NCBI GenBank assembly: GCA_030690945.1
Contig: JAUYFM010000001.1
Location: 1 to 37,954, forward strand
Reading direction: 5' to 3'
Length of the DNA: 37,954 nucleotides
From: Smithellaceae bacterium
GTDB taxonomy: Bacteria > Desulfobacterota > Syntrophia > Syntrophales > Smithellaceae
Of the stretch, positions 26,119-34,884 are shown piece by piece. The notes beneath the pieces are model-generated. The model saw only the letters and a program-made list of their open reading frames with translations, was not told the origin of the DNA and ran no database searches. The stretch's first letter is position 1; the number at the start of each line of letters is the position of its first letter. Position numbers and translations under genes: made by a program.

Positions 26119-26932
26119 TTAAATTTTCATCGTCCATTTTTGTTATTTTAACTTTTATAATACGGCGTTCGTCGGCGTTTTCGATGGTAATATCCATTCC
26201 TTCTATTTGAAAATTCTCTCCCTGGTGAGGAATTCGTCGAATCGTATTTAAAATAAGACCGCCCACCGTTTCATATCGGCCTCTTTCCAGACTCATATTC
26301 AGGTGCTCTTCTATTTTCTCGATTTCGGTGCGTCCGTCAACGATAATGGATCCCTCGTCAGTCTGGATAATGTCTTCGGAATCCGTCTTTTCCTCATGTT
26401 CATCCCGGATATCGCCGACGATCTCTTCCAGTAAATCCTCAAGGGTGACTAGACCGGACGTGCCGCCATATTCATCGATAACAATGGCAATATGCTTTTT
26501 ATTGTTCTTAAGCTCATAAAACAACAAATGAGCGTTTTTCGTTTCAGGGATGTAATAAGGCTTGGTCAGGTGTGACAATATATCGGCGATTGTCAGGGGT
26601 TGCGACCAGATTTTAAGCAGATCTTTAACATTCAAGATACCGATGATATTATCAATCGACCCCCGGTGTACAGGAATGCGTGTGTAATGAGAATCGGCAA
26701 GATCCTGAATAATGTCTTCCGGTGTATCGTCCTCGCTGATAGAGACAATATCTGTCCGTGGAATCATAATTTCGCGAACCAGGATGGATGTAAAATCCAG
26801 GATATTTTCGATCATCTTTCGTGATGCATCGTCCAAAACACCGCTTTTCTGCCCTCTGGCCAATATCGAAAAAATTTCTCGCCGAATATGTTCGGGCTTG
26901 CGCCAGAAAAATAGATCAGAAATTTTTCTCAT
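26108..26932 (-). CDS. corC: CorC/HlyC family CBS-domain protein (YbeX-like)
   Basis: The 274-residue cytoplasmic protein contains two CBS domains (about 60-185; [11 protein letters not shown] and [12 protein letters not shown] are typical segments) and a C-terminal CorC_HlyC domain (about 195-270). The N-terminal DUF21 membrane domain of longer relatives is missing, as in E. coli CorC/YbeX. Proposed roles are in Mg/Co efflux and, for YbeX, ribosome metabolism. The ATG at 26932 is preceded by CAGGAG 12 bases away. A good promoter lies 128 bases upstream, making it the first gene of corC-lnt-prfB. Confidence 0.92.
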   Translation of the reverse strand: MRKISDLFFWRKPEHIRREIFSILARGQKSGVLDDASRKMIENILDFTSILVREIMIPRTDIVSISEDDTPEDIIQDLADSHYTRIPVHRGSIDNIIGILNVKDLLKIWSQPLTIADILSHLTKPYYIPETKNAHLLFYELKNNKKHIAIVIDEYGGTSGLVTLEDLLEEIVGDIRDEHEEKTDSEDIIQTDEGSIIVDGRTEIEKIEEHLNMSLERGRYETVGGLILNTIRRIPHQGENFQIEGMDITIENADERRIIKVKITKMDDENLNEE

Positions 26933-27059
26933 ATTCGTTTTAATATCTCCTGAAATTACAGGCCTCGTAAATACTCAGGCCGCATTCTGCTTAAATCTTT
27001 TTCTTCAATGACCGAACCGATCATTTGATGACCTCATTCTAGAAAATAGTATAGTTGCT

Positions 27060-27088
27060 TATTAAACATGACCAATAGATTATGTCAA
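27060..27088 (-). promoter_or_regulatory. Probable sigma-70-type promoter for corC-lnt-prfB
   Basis: On the minus strand a consensus TTGACA (27083-27088) is followed after 17 bases by TTAATA (27060-27065). It sits between the tRNA terminator and corC. The leader would be about 120 bases; I see no riboswitch in it. Confidence 0.55.
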
Positions 27089-27114
27089 TCATCCTTATCA
27101 AGCAAGTCTCAAAC

Positions 27115-27147
27115 AAAAAAAGGGAGTCGCAATAAGCGGACTCCCTT
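27115..27147 (-). terminator. Rho-independent terminator after the tRNA-Val/tRNA-Asp unit
   Basis: On the minus strand a 9-bp stem AAGGGAGTC / GACTCCCTT (arms 27139-27147 and 27120-27128, 10-base loop) runs into a T-tract (27115-27121 as A on plus). It begins 9 bases after the tRNA-Asp 3' end. Confidence 0.9.
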
Positions 27148-27155
27148 CGATTTTC

Positions 27156-27232
27156 TGGCGGGGCCAAGGGGACTTGAACCCCTGCCCTCCGGCGTGACAG
27201 GCCGGCGTTATAACCAACTTAACTATGACCCC
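27156..27232 (-). tRNA. tRNA-Asp (anticodon GTC)
   Basis: A 77-base cloverleaf with encoded CCA. Acceptor GGGGTCA pairs with TGGCCCC, discriminator G. The anticodon stem CCGGC/GCCGG encloses loop CTGTCAC with anticodon GTC. The T arm contains GTTCAAGTC. It is 44 bases downstream of tRNA-Val and likely cotranscribed with it. Confidence 0.97.
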
Positions 27233-27276
27233 CAAAAATCATTTATTAATTTTCCTTAACTTCTTTTTTCTTATTC

Positions 27277-27352
27277 TGGTAGGCGGGACAGGGCTCGAAC
27301 CTGTGACATCCACGGTGTAAGCGTGGCGCTCTTCCAGCTGAGCTACCCGCCC
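27277..27352 (-). tRNA. tRNA-Val (anticodon TAC)
   Basis: A 76-base cloverleaf with encoded CCA and discriminator A. The anticodon stem CCACG/CGTGG encloses CTTACAC, anticodon TAC. The D arm GCTC-AGCTGGAA-GAGC and T loop TTCGAGC are canonical. The acceptor GGGCGGG pairs with CCCGCCT, so the first pair is a G-U wobble. Confidence 0.97.
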
Positions 27353-27376
27353 ACATGCCCAAAAAAAGCTGCATGG

Positions 27377-27405
27377 CTTCTAGCAATATTGAGATTTCTT
27401 GTCAA
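27377..27405 (-). promoter_or_regulatory. Candidate promoter for the tRNA-Val/tRNA-Asp unit
   Basis: A perfect TTGACA (27400-27405, minus strand) with TAGAAG 17 bases downstream (27377-27382) lies about 25 bases before tRNA-Val. The -10 is poor. A short AAGC/GCTT stem with T7 at about 27360-27381 overlaps it and may act as a weak lon terminator. Confidence 0.35.
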
Positions 27406-27427
27406 GATATAAAATCAGCAATCTCCG

Positions 27428-29836
27428 TTAATTCACAGGCTGGGCGCTAACCTGTATATCAGTTGTTACCGCATTGCTGAAATCATCCTCATCTTTTACA
27501 AAAGCAATCTCCAGCACCTCGTCGATGTGATCGACAAAAACGATTCTCAGGGCCTTTTGGACATTTTGCGGTACTTCCGCCAGATCTTTTTCATTGTCTT
27601 TCGGGATAATAACCATTTTAATGTTGCCGCGATGAGCCGCAAGAATTTTTTCTTTCAGACCACCGATAGGCAATACCCGGCCCCTTAATGTGATTTCACC
27701 GGTCATGGCCAGGTCCGCGCGGACTTTCTTTTTCATGAGAGCGGAGGCAATGGATGTGGCCATCGCAATGCCGGCGGATGGACCATCCTTGGGAATCGCT
27801 CCTTCCGGCACGTGGACATGTATGTCTATTTTCTTGTAGAAATTTTTCGCCAAACCAAACTTTTCGGCCCGTGCTCGGATATAGGTAAGAGCCGCCTGAA
27901 CCGACTCCTGCATGACATCACCCAGTTTCCCGGTCATAACCATGCGGCCTGTTCCTTCCATAATGGATGCTTCAATGGCCAGCAATTCGCCCCCGACTTC
28001 CGTCCAAGCTAAGCCGGTAGTCAAACCAATCTGATTTTTCTCTTCTGTTTCGCCATGACGGAATTTCGGAACACCCAAATACTTCGGTATGTTTTTGGAA
28101 CTGATTACAATTTTTTTCCGGGCGCCGTTACTGACAATTTCTTTGGCAACTTTGCGGCATACTGACGCAATCTCTCGTTCCAGATTACGTACTCCCGCTT
28201 CCCTTGTGTATTCCCGGATAATTCGTAGTACTGCGCCTTTTGTAAACTCAATATTTTCAACTGCCAGACCATTGGCTTCCGTTTCCTTCGTCAGGAGGAA
28301 TTTTATTGCGATTTGCAGTTTCTCCTGTTCCGTGTAACCGGCAATACGGATCACTTCCATTCTGTCCTGCAAGGGCGCCGGTATGGTCTGCAAAATATTA
28401 GCTGTAGTGATGAACATAATGTCAGATAAATCATAATCCACATCCAGATAATTATCATTGAATGCGAAATTCTGCTCAGGATCAAGCACTTCAAGCAAAG
28501 CTGAGGAGGGATCGCCGCGAAAATCGGAGCTGAGTTTATCCACTTCGTCCAGACAGAAGACAGGATTATTCGAACCCGCTTTTTTGAGCGATTGAATGAT
28601 TTTTCCCGGCATCGCGCCGATATAGGTTCTGCGATGACCGCGTATTTCCGCTTCATCGCGGACGCCGCCCAGGGATATACGAACAAACTTTCGATTCGTG
28701 GCGCGGGCTACTGATTTGGCAATCGACGTTTTTCCCACGCCGGGAGGCCCGACCAGACAGAGAATCGGCCCTTTATTTTTTTTAACCAGGGATTGAACAG
28801 CCAGATATTCAATGATTCTTTCCTTGACCTTTTTCAATCCATAATGGTCTTCATCGAGGATATTTTCTGATTCTTTCAAAGTGTGTTTATTTTCTGTGAC
28901 GTCCGACCAGGGCATATCCAACAGCCAGTCGATATAATTGCGAACAACAGTGGCTTCCGCCGACATAGGCGCCATCATCTGCAATTTTTTAATCTCCTGG
29001 CGAACTTTCTTTGTTGCTTCCTCGGAGAGCTTCTTCTGCTTGAGACGCTTTTCCAGATCTACTATTTCATTCTTAAAATCATCTTTTTCGCCCATTTCCT
29101 TTTGGATGGCGCGCATTTGTTCATTAAGATAGTAATCTTTCTGGGTTTTCTCCATCTGCTTTTTGACGCGGCGTTTGATCTTTTCTTCGACCTGCAGAAT
29201 CTCTATTTCAGAGAGCATCAGCGAATAAATGGCCTCCATCCGTTCACTGATGTTGTAGATTTCCATAATCTTTTGTTTATCTTCCAGTTTTACATTGAGA
29301 TGGGTAACCACCACATCGGCAAGCTTGGATGGGTCTTCGATTGCGGCAATCGTACCCATCATTTCCACATGAATTTTCTTGCTGAGTTTCAGATAAAGCT
29401 CAAAAGATTCTTTGATGCTGCGCATCAACGCCTGTTTTCTGATGTCATTCGGGTCATCATCGACATCTTCAATATCAGCGACTTTCACGAGAAAGAAATC
29501 GTCATTTTTGAGATATTCCTGGATAGATCCGCGCGTCTTACCTTCGACCAGCACCTTCACAGTGCCATCCGGCAAACGCAGCAGCTGGATAATAATGCCT
29601 ATCGTTCCAACCCGGTAAATATCTTCCTCTGCGGGATCATCTTTTTTCGCGTTTTTCTGGGCTACCATGAAAATTCCTTTTTCGTATTTCATGGCTGATT
29701 CCAGAGCGGCGATAGACTTTTCCCGGCCGACAAATAACGGCACAATCATATGCGGAAAAACAACCACATCCCTCAGCGGTAAAAGAGGAATGATGTTCGT
29801 TTTATTTTGGTCATTATAGTTCTGTTCTTCGATCAT
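27428..29836 (-). CDS. lon: ATP-dependent protease La
   Basis: A cytoplasmic AAA+ protease that degrades misfolded and regulatory proteins. Its 802 residues give full length. The N-terminal substrate-binding domain (about 12-205) and coiled-coil region (about 210-300) precede the ATPase, with Walker A GPPGVGKT near 367 and Walker B FCLDEVDK. The C-terminal protease has the catalytic dyad Ser687 (KDGPSAG) and Lys730 (GGLKEK). It starts 24 bases after clpX with an AGGA site, so it belongs to the tig-clpP-clpX-lon unit. The C-terminal tail is acidic and somewhat longer than in E. coli. Heat-shock control is likely by analogy, but I see no sigma-32 or CIRCE site. Confidence 0.98.
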   Translation of the reverse strand: MIEEQNYNDQNKTNIIPLLPLRDVVVFPHMIVPLFVGREKSIAALESAMKYEKGIFMVAQKNAKKDDPAEEDIYRVGTIGIIIQLLRLPDGTVKVLVEGKTRGSIQEYLKNDDFFLVKVADIEDVDDDPNDIRKQALMRSIKESFELYLKLSKKIHVEMMGTIAAIEDPSKLADVVVTHLNVKLEDKQKIMEIYNISERMEAIYSLMLSEIEILQVEEKIKRRVKKQMEKTQKDYYLNEQMRAIQKEMGEKDDFKNEIVDLEKRLKQKKLSEEATKKVRQEIKKLQMMAPMSAEATVVRNYIDWLLDMPWSDVTENKHTLKESENILDEDHYGLKKVKERIIEYLAVQSLVKKNKGPILCLVGPPGVGKTSIAKSVARATNRKFVRISLGGVRDEAEIRGHRRTYIGAMPGKIIQSLKKAGSNNPVFCLDEVDKLSSDFRGDPSSALLEVLDPEQNFAFNDNYLDVDYDLSDIMFITTANILQTIPAPLQDRMEVIRIAGYTEQEKLQIAIKFLLTKETEANGLAVENIEFTKGAVLRIIREYTREAGVRNLEREIASVCRKVAKEIVSNGARKKIVISSKNIPKYLGVPKFRHGETEEKNQIGLTTGLAWTEVGGELLAIEASIMEGTGRMVMTGKLGDVMQESVQAALTYIRARAEKFGLAKNFYKKIDIHVHVPEGAIPKDGPSAGIAMATSIASALMKKKVRADLAMTGEITLRGRVLPIGGLKEKILAAHRGNIKMVIIPKDNEKDLAEVPQNVQKALRIVFVDHIDEVLEIAFVKDEDDFSNAVTTDIQVSAQPVN

Positions 29837-29860
29837 TCAATTTTCCTAAGTAGTTTTTTA

Positions 29861-31120
29861 TTATGCGGACTCAGATTTTGTGTCGTATATCAAAATTGGT
29901 TTTTCCTTGTTGATAACAACTTCCTCGCTGATCACACACTCTTTCACATCCCGCTGCGACGGAATGTCGTACATCACTTCGAGCATCGTGTTTTCCAGAA
30001 CGGAGCGTAAACCACGCGCACCGGATTTTCGTTCCATGGATAATTTGGCGACACAGCGTAGTGCACCGTCGGTAAACTTCAGATTGACGTTTTCCAGTTC
30101 GAATAGTTTCTTGTATTGTTTGATGATCGCATCTTTAGGTTCCATTAAAATACGAACCAATGAGGCTTCGTCCAGATCATCCAGCGTGGAAATAACGGGC
30201 AGACGCCCGATAAATTCGGGAATAAGACCGAATTTGAGCAGATCTTCAGATCGAACTTCCGCCAGCAACTCTCCAATTCTTTTTTCTTTCTTGCTTCTAA
30301 TTTCCGCACCGAAGCCCATGGTGTTCGTGCCGATACGTTTGGAAATAATGTTTTCCAGATCATTGAAAGCGCCGCCACAGATAAACAGAATATTCGTGGT
30401 ATCAACCTGAATGAATTCCTGTTGCGGATGCTTGCGGCCGCCTTTCGGTGGAATATTGGCCATGGTTCCTTCCATAATTTTCAGCAGGGCTTGCTGAACA
30501 CCCTCACCGGAAACATCCCGGGTAATGGAAGGGTTGCCTGATTTTTTTGCGATCTTGTCTATTTCATCAATATAAACAATTCCTTTTGATGCGCGTGCGA
30601 CATCATAATCAGCATTTTGCAGCAGACTTAAAATGATGTTTTCAACATCTTCACCTACGTATCCGGCTTCAGTCAAGGTGGTGGCATCCGCTATCGTAAA
30701 GGGAACATTGAGCATTTTTGCCAGTGTCTTTGCCAGTAATGTTTTCCCCGACCCTGTAGGACCGACCAAAAGGACGTTACTTTTCTGAATTTCAACACCA
30801 TCTGTAGAACTGACATTGGAAAACAGCCTTTTATAATGATTATAAACCGCCACGGATAGTATTTTCTTTGTTTTTTCCTGACCGATGACATAGGAATCAA
30901 GAAATTTCTTAATTTCCTTCGGTTCAGGCAAAACATTTTTAGGGCCTTTTTCTACCGTCTTTTCTTCTTCTTCAACGATACAACGGCACAGTTCGATACA
31001 CTCATCGCAAATATAAGCAGTCGGACCGGCGACTAATTTACGGACTTCGCTTTGCATCTTCCCGCAAAATGAACAAAAAAGCATACCTTGACCTCGATTA
31101 TCTTTACTTCTTTTTATCAC
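29861..31120 (-). CDS. clpX: ClpXP ATP-dependent unfoldase subunit ClpX
   Basis: The AAA+ unfoldase recognises tagged substrates and feeds them to ClpP. The 419 residues include the N-terminal C4 zinc-binding domain (Cys16, Cys19, Cys38, Cys41), Walker A G120-PTGSGKT-127, Walker B VYIDEIDK, and an ISKRIG segment near the ClpP-binding IGF-type loop (here reading NTMGFG). The start codon is GTG at 31120, supported by AAGGAG eight bases upstream. It follows clpP after 12 bases. Confidence 0.98.
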   Translation of the reverse strand: MIKRSKDNRGQGMLFCSFCGKMQSEVRKLVAGPTAYICDECIELCRCIVEEEEKTVEKGPKNVLPEPKEIKKFLDSYVIGQEKTKKILSVAVYNHYKRLFSNVSSTDGVEIQKSNVLLVGPTGSGKTLLAKTLAKMLNVPFTIADATTLTEAGYVGEDVENIILSLLQNADYDVARASKGIVYIDEIDKIAKKSGNPSITRDVSGEGVQQALLKIMEGTMANIPPKGGRKHPQQEFIQVDTTNILFICGGAFNDLENIISKRIGTNTMGFGAEIRSKKEKRIGELLAEVRSEDLLKFGLIPEFIGRLPVISTLDDLDEASLVRILMEPKDAIIKQYKKLFELENVNLKFTDGALRCVAKLSMERKSGARGLRSVLENTMLEVMYDIPSQRDVKECVISEEVVINKEKPILIYDTKSESA

Positions 31121-31132
31121 TTAAATTCTCCT

Positions 31133-31735
31133 TTATTTAACACCGGATAACGCAGGTTTTCTTACTACTAATTCATCAATTAAACCATAGTCTTTAGCTT
31201 GATGACTGGTCATAAAGTAGTCGCGCTCCGTATCATTCATAATTTTTGCCAGTTGCTGACCGGTTAATTCAGCCAGGATTTTGTTTAATTCGTCTTTTAA
31301 TCTCAGGATTTCTCTGGCCTGAATGTCAATATCCGTCGCCTGACCCTGAAAACCACCCAGAGGCTGATGGATTAAGATTCGTGAATGCGGCAGGGCAAAT
31401 CTTTTCCCTTTTTCACCGGCCGCTAGAAGAATTGCCGCCATGCTGGCCGCCTGCCCCATGCATACCGTGGAAATTTGAGGTTTAATATACTGCATCGTAT
31501 CATAAATGGCCATGCCCGAACTGACATGTCCACCGGGCGAATTCAAATAGAAAAAAATTTCTTTATCCGGATCTTCGGCTTCCAGGTAAAGCATTTGGGC
31601 AACAACAACATTAGCGACATTATCGTCGATAGCCGTCCCCAGAAATATAATTCTGTCTTTCAAAAGGCGGGAATAAATGTCGAATGCCCTTTCGCCTCGA
31701 CCATCTTGTTCCACCACCATCGGTATTAAATTCAC
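31133..31735 (-). CDS. clpP: ATP-dependent Clp protease proteolytic subunit
   Basis: A serine protease that forms the 14-mer chamber with ClpX. In the 200-residue product, nucleophile Ser98 (GQAASMA) and His123 (ILIHQPLGG) are clear and the acid Asp is near 172, at spacing identical to E. coli ClpP. The start is GTG at 31735. It shares four bases (GTGA) with the tig stop, and a GGGAGG site lies inside the end of tig, so its translation is coupled to trigger factor. Confidence 0.98.
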   Translation of the reverse strand: MNLIPMVVEQDGRGERAFDIYSRLLKDRIIFLGTAIDDNVANVVVAQMLYLEAEDPDKEIFFYLNSPGGHVSSGMAIYDTMQYIKPQISTVCMGQAASMAAILLAAGEKGKRFALPHSRILIHQPLGGFQGQATDIDIQAREILRLKDELNKILAELTGQQLAKIMNDTERDYFMTSHQAKDYGLIDELVVRKPALSGVK

Positions 31736-33057
31736 GGGGCAACCTCCCGTTCCATTCCAATTTTTTCAACCACTTTAATATTGGCCTCACGTTCGATAAA
31801 GTCAAATACCTTTTTCTGGATAATTTCCGATTTCAAAGAGTCCACTCTCTCTTCATTGTCATATGCGCTCTTGACCACTTCATAATCCGTGTGGTGAATA
31901 TCAGCTAATTCTTTGATATGATTATCAATTTCATATTCAGAGACCGTAATGGCTTCTTTTTCAGCTATTTTTTTGAGAAGCAGGAAGGATCTAACCGTTT
32001 TTTCCGCGTCCTGCTTGAACTGATCGTGCATGCCAAAGCTCAGTTCCATCGCGTTTTTTTCATCCATACCGGCGGATTTCATCCTTTTTTGCGTATCCGA
32101 TATCATATAGAAAATCTGTCGCTCCACCAGTGACGGCGGCGCCTCAAATTCGTTGGCCTTAAGAACGGCTTCCGTTATTTTATCCCGCAACTGCGAATCG
32201 CTCTGGTGCTTGCATTGATCTTCCATTGATTTTCGAACATCATTCTTAAAATCTTCCAAGGCATTATACTTGTCGAAATTTTTAATGAAGTTTTCGTCGA
32301 TTTCAGGCAGTTTTTGCTCTTTGAGGCCTTTGATGATTACCGTAAACACAACATCCTTGCCTGCCATTTTTTTCTCATGATAATCGACTGGAAATGTGAG
32401 GTTGATCTCTTTTGTTTCGCCGTTTTTCATCCCTACGAGTTGCTCTTCAAAGCCGGGAATGAACCTTTTCGATCCCAACTCCAGCAGGAAATTGTCCGAT
32501 TTAAGCTCTGGAAGCGCTTCACCATTCAGCGTTCCTGTAAAGTCAATCGTTATAAAATCACCCATCACAGATTGCCGATCCTCCGTGACATCCTGCATAG
32601 TGGCAAACATCTTGCGGATTTCCTGAAGACGTTTCTCCATGTCTTCTTCCGATACGGAAATGTATGTCTTTTCTAAGTCAATTCCCCGATAACCTTGCGG
32701 TTCAAAGGCCGGTTCCGTTTCAAAAGAGGCGCTGAAAGCAAAGTCCGTGTTTTCCTTTAATCCATCCTGCTCGATTTCCGGACGGGAAAGCGTTACAATC
32801 CCCCGATCATCAAGTTCCTGCCAATAGTATTTATTGACAACGTTGGTAATCGTCTCCCCTTCAGCATCGGCTTTAAAATGATTTTCCAGTATCTTGCGGG
32901 GAATTTTGCCCGGACGGAAGCCTTTTATCTTGGCTTTTTTGCCAATATCACGATAAACATTTTCCAACTCATCTTTAACAAAAGCCCAGGGTATCTCAAA
33001 TGATATTTTTTTCTTAACCTGGCTGATATCCTCTACTTTTACGGAAAGCTCACTCAC
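31732..33057 (-). CDS. tig: Trigger factor
   Basis: The ribosome-bound chaperone and peptidyl-prolyl isomerase at the nascent-chain exit. Its 441 residues comprise an N-terminal ribosome-binding domain (about 1-130, with the GFRPGKIPR signature near 45-53), an FKBP-type PPIase domain (about 150-245, [10 protein letters not shown]...[14 protein letters not shown]) and a C-terminal helical chaperone domain. The start codon is GTG at 33057 with AAGGAG eight bases upstream. tRNA-Leu lies 42 bases upstream on the same strand, so the tRNA promoter may also serve this operon. Confidence 0.97.
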   Translation of the reverse strand: MSELSVKVEDISQVKKKISFEIPWAFVKDELENVYRDIGKKAKIKGFRPGKIPRKILENHFKADAEGETITNVVNKYYWQELDDRGIVTLSRPEIEQDGLKENTDFAFSASFETEPAFEPQGYRGIDLEKTYISVSEEDMEKRLQEIRKMFATMQDVTEDRQSVMGDFITIDFTGTLNGEALPELKSDNFLLELGSKRFIPGFEEQLVGMKNGETKEINLTFPVDYHEKKMAGKDVVFTVIIKGLKEQKLPEIDENFIKNFDKYNALEDFKNDVRKSMEDQCKHQSDSQLRDKITEAVLKANEFEAPPSLVERQIFYMISDTQKRMKSAGMDEKNAMELSFGMHDQFKQDAEKTVRSFLLLKKIAEKEAITVSEYEIDNHIKELADIHHTDYEVVKSAYDNEERVDSLKSEIIQKKVFDFIEREANIKVVEKIGMEREVAP

Positions 33058-33099
33058 TCCTTTATTCTCCTTATTCTAAATTATTATACGTTTTCATTC

Positions 33100-33186
33100 T
33101 GGTGCGAGAGAAGGGACTTGAACCCTTAACCGCGTGTGCGGGCTGGATCCTAAGTCCAGTGCGTCTGCCAATTCCGCCACTCTCGC
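33100..33186 (-). tRNA. tRNA-Leu (anticodon TAG)
   Basis: An 87-base class II tRNA with a long variable arm and encoded CCA. Acceptor GCGAGAG/CTCTCGC is perfect. The anticodon stem CTGGA/TCCAG encloses CTTAGGA, anticodon TAG (reads CUA/CUG). T loop TTCAAGT. Confidence 0.97.
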
Positions 33187-33200
33187 CTCTTGGTTATTGA

Positions 33201-33228
33201 ATTATATATGCATTACTCAAAATGTCAA
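33201..33228 (-). promoter_or_regulatory. Consensus sigma-70 promoter for tRNA-Leu (and probably tig-clpP-clpX-lon)
   Basis: On the minus strand perfect TTGACA (33223-33228) and perfect TATAAT (33201-33206) are separated by 16 bases. The -10 ends 14 bases before tRNA-Leu, giving a leader of about 7 bases, as expected of a strong stable-RNA promoter. No terminator separates the tRNA from tig. Confidence 0.85.
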
Positions 33229-33334
33229 CGCGGATTATTATCGGCGTACTGCAACAAAACCAATTAAATTAAGCTTTTCATTGGTCGCGTTCTGTAAATG
33301 ATAATTCGATTTAATGCAAGAAAAATATTGGAAA

Positions 33335-33411
33335 TGGTCGGGGCGAGTGGATTTGAACCACCGGCCCTCTGAACCCCATTCAGATACGCTACCAGACTGC
33401 GCCACGCCCCG
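33335..33411 (-). tRNA. tRNA-Pro (anticodon GGG)
   Basis: A 77-base cloverleaf with encoded CCA. Acceptor CGGGGCG/CGCCCCG is perfect, with the unusual first pair C1-G72 typical of bacterial tRNA-Pro. The anticodon stem TCTGA/TCAGA encloses ATGGGGT, anticodon GGG with G37. T loop TTCAAAT. Confidence 0.96.
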
Positions 33412-33437
33412 ACATGATGTGCTGTAAAGTGTTGAGG

Positions 33438-33466
33438 TCATTACCACCATCGTGAAACCATGTCAA
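33438..33466 (-). promoter_or_regulatory. Weak candidate promoter for tRNA-Pro
   Basis: Perfect TTGACA (33461-33466, minus strand) but a poor -10, TAATGA (33438-33443), 17 bases further on and about 26 bases before the tRNA. Confidence 0.3.
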
Positions 33467-33585
33467 GAACAAACAAAACCAAACAGGGTTCGTCCATCAA
33501 GATTTCTCCTTTTATATTCGATAAAATGTATAGGCGATCACAAGTGAACTGGAAATTTCACATGGAAAGACGGGAAATTTTCTTC

Positions 33586-33614
33586 TTGTACTAAAATTAT
33601 CATTCAAGTATGAT
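33586..33614 (+). promoter_or_regulatory. Candidate promoter for the small lytic transglycosylase
   Basis: TTGTAC (33586-33591) and TATGAT (33609-33614) are separated by 17 bases. The -10 ends only 6 bases before the ATG at 33621, so the transcript would be leaderless or nearly so. Confidence 0.5.
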
Positions 33615-33620
33615 AAGGCT

Positions 33621-34244
33621 ATGATCTACAAGACAAACCTAAATTGTTTTCAATTAATTGGAACGCTGCTGACAATTTTCTTGGTTTCAACTTTATTGCT
33701 GCTTACGTCTGCTGTTCCCTCTTATGCGGATATTTATAAATATGAGGATGCAGACGGCGTGATCCATCTGACCAACGTACCTTCCAATCCTAAAGCCAAA
33801 TACGTCATGATCCTGAAGGAAAAAAGAGTTCATTTTTCGAAAATCATCGATATCCGTCAATATGACAAAATTATCAGCCAAGCTGCCGGTAAATTTAATC
33901 TTGATGTCGCCTTGATTAAAGCCGTCATCAAAGCAGAATCAAATTTTAATCATCAGGCTGTTTCACGTGCCGGCGCAAAAGGGCTTATGCAGTTGATGCC
34001 TCAAACCGCTTCCACCCTGAAGGTTGATGATGTTTTTCATCCCGGTAATAATATCGAAGGAGGCGCTCGCTATCTGCGTTATCTTCTGAATCTCTATAGA
34101 GGCAACCTGACGCTCGCACTGGCTGCCTACAATGCGGGCGAAGGGGCTGTGGCAAAATACAATTACGGTGTGCCGCCTTATCGTGAAACACAAAATTACA
34201 TCAGGCGCGTCCTTGCTTTTTATGAGTCCTACGGCAAGTCATAA
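33621..34244 (+). CDS. Secreted lytic transglycosylase (SLT domain) with DUF4124-like N-terminus
   Basis: A 207-residue exported murein hydrolase. A signal peptide (about 1-36, cleavage near SYA) is followed by a short DUF4124-like strand region (IYKYEDADGVIHLTNVP, about 38-54). The SLT domain covers about 84-205. Its probable catalytic Glu is in IKAESNFN near 112, followed by GAKGLMQLMP and the AYNAGEGAV motif. The architecture is common in Deltaproteobacteria. It is monocistronic and converges on the comEA-like gene, with a GC-rich hairpin between. Only AAGG at 33615-33618 lies upstream of the ATG, too close for a normal ribosome site. Confidence 0.92.
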   Translation: MIYKTNLNCFQLIGTLLTIFLVSTLLLLTSAVPSYADIYKYEDADGVIHLTNVPSNPKAKYVMILKEKRVHFSKIIDIRQYDKIISQAAGKFNLDVALIKAVIKAESNFNHQAVSRAGAKGLMQLMPQTASTLKVDDVFHPGNNIEGGARYLRYLLNLYRGNLTLALAAYNAGEGAVAKYNYGVPPYRETQNYIRRVLAFYESYGKS

Positions 34245-34276
34245 ACCTCGTGCTACATGCCTCCAACCACCCCCTA

Positions 34277-34310
34277 CCCCCGCCTAATCTGAAGGTCACG
34301 CGAGCGGGGG
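34277..34310. other. GC-rich hairpin between convergent genes
   Basis: CCCCCGC (34277-34283) is complementary to GCGGGGG (34304-34310) with a 20-base loop, in the 79-base gap between the converging transglycosylase and comEA-like genes. Without a T-tract, intrinsic termination is doubtful on either strand. Confidence 0.4.
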
Positions 34311-34323
34311 ACACAAGCTGCGC

Positions 34324-34878
34324 TTACAGCTGATCGACATAGAGATATTGTCTTAATTGAGACAGTTTTTTTTCCTTGATTCCTTTTATATCCATCAACT
34401 GGTCTAATTTATCAAATCGTCCAATTTTCTCCCGTTCTGCCACAATATTTGCAGCCAACACGTCTCCAACTCCGGGAATCAACTTTAATTCGTCCCGGTC
34501 TGCCAGATTAATATCCAAAAGCAGTCCCAACGCTAATCTTTTCGCGGCATCCATCTTCTCAACAACAATGCCTCGATGATCTTCCTCTGGGACAAGACGT
34601 ATTTTTATTCCATTTTGCAGTTGCATGTCTTCCGTGATTTTCCTGTTGAACCCCAGTTGTGAAAAAATTTGATTGACTGAAGTTCCCGGCTTAACAAAAT
34701 AGACACCGGACTCTCCGTTATCCAAAACGACCTCAATCATGAGAGCATGGGAACCGGGCATGGACAGAATCGGACTTTTTGAATTCATCTGAGAGGATGC
34801 AAAAAAACCGATAAAGGGAATAAACGCTAAGAATATGGATACCGCGATTATTCCCTTTATCTGACGTTCAAACATCAT
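34324..34878 (-). CDS. ComEA-like helix-hairpin-helix protein
   Basis: The 184-residue protein has one N-terminal membrane helix (about 8-28). A small SLBB-like beta region (about 47-80, VVLDNGESGVYFVKPGTSVNQ) follows. A C-terminal double helix-hairpin-helix DNA-binding domain ends the protein (about 123-182: INLADRDELKLIPGVGDVLA and LMDIKGIKEKKL). ComEA relatives bind incoming DNA at the outer face of the inner membrane during natural transformation, but solo proteins of this type are widespread, so competence is not implied. The start at 34878 is 6 bases after lysC and lacks a Shine-Dalgarno, so it is probably translated by coupling. Confidence 0.82.
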   Translation of the reverse strand: MMFERQIKGIIAVSIFLAFIPFIGFFASSQMNSKSPILSMPGSHALMIEVVLDNGESGVYFVKPGTSVNQIFSQLGFNRKITEDMQLQNGIKIRLVPEEDHRGIVVEKMDAAKRLALGLLLDINLADRDELKLIPGVGDVLAANIVAEREKIGRFDKLDQLMDIKGIKEKKLSQLRQYLYVDQL

Positions 34879-34884
34879 TATTTT

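Noticed and set aside
27068-27259. Short frame reading GPRGLEPLPSGV
   Set aside because: The well-known artefact translation of a tRNA gene (tRNA-Asp on the opposite strand).
28883-29698. 271-codon plus-strand frame antisense to lon
   Set aside because: Phe/His-rich translation typical of the complement of a Lys/Glu-rich coiled-coil gene; not a real protein.
33238-33450. Short frame reading GVAQSGSVSEWGSEGRW
   Set aside because: Artefact translation of tRNA-Pro.
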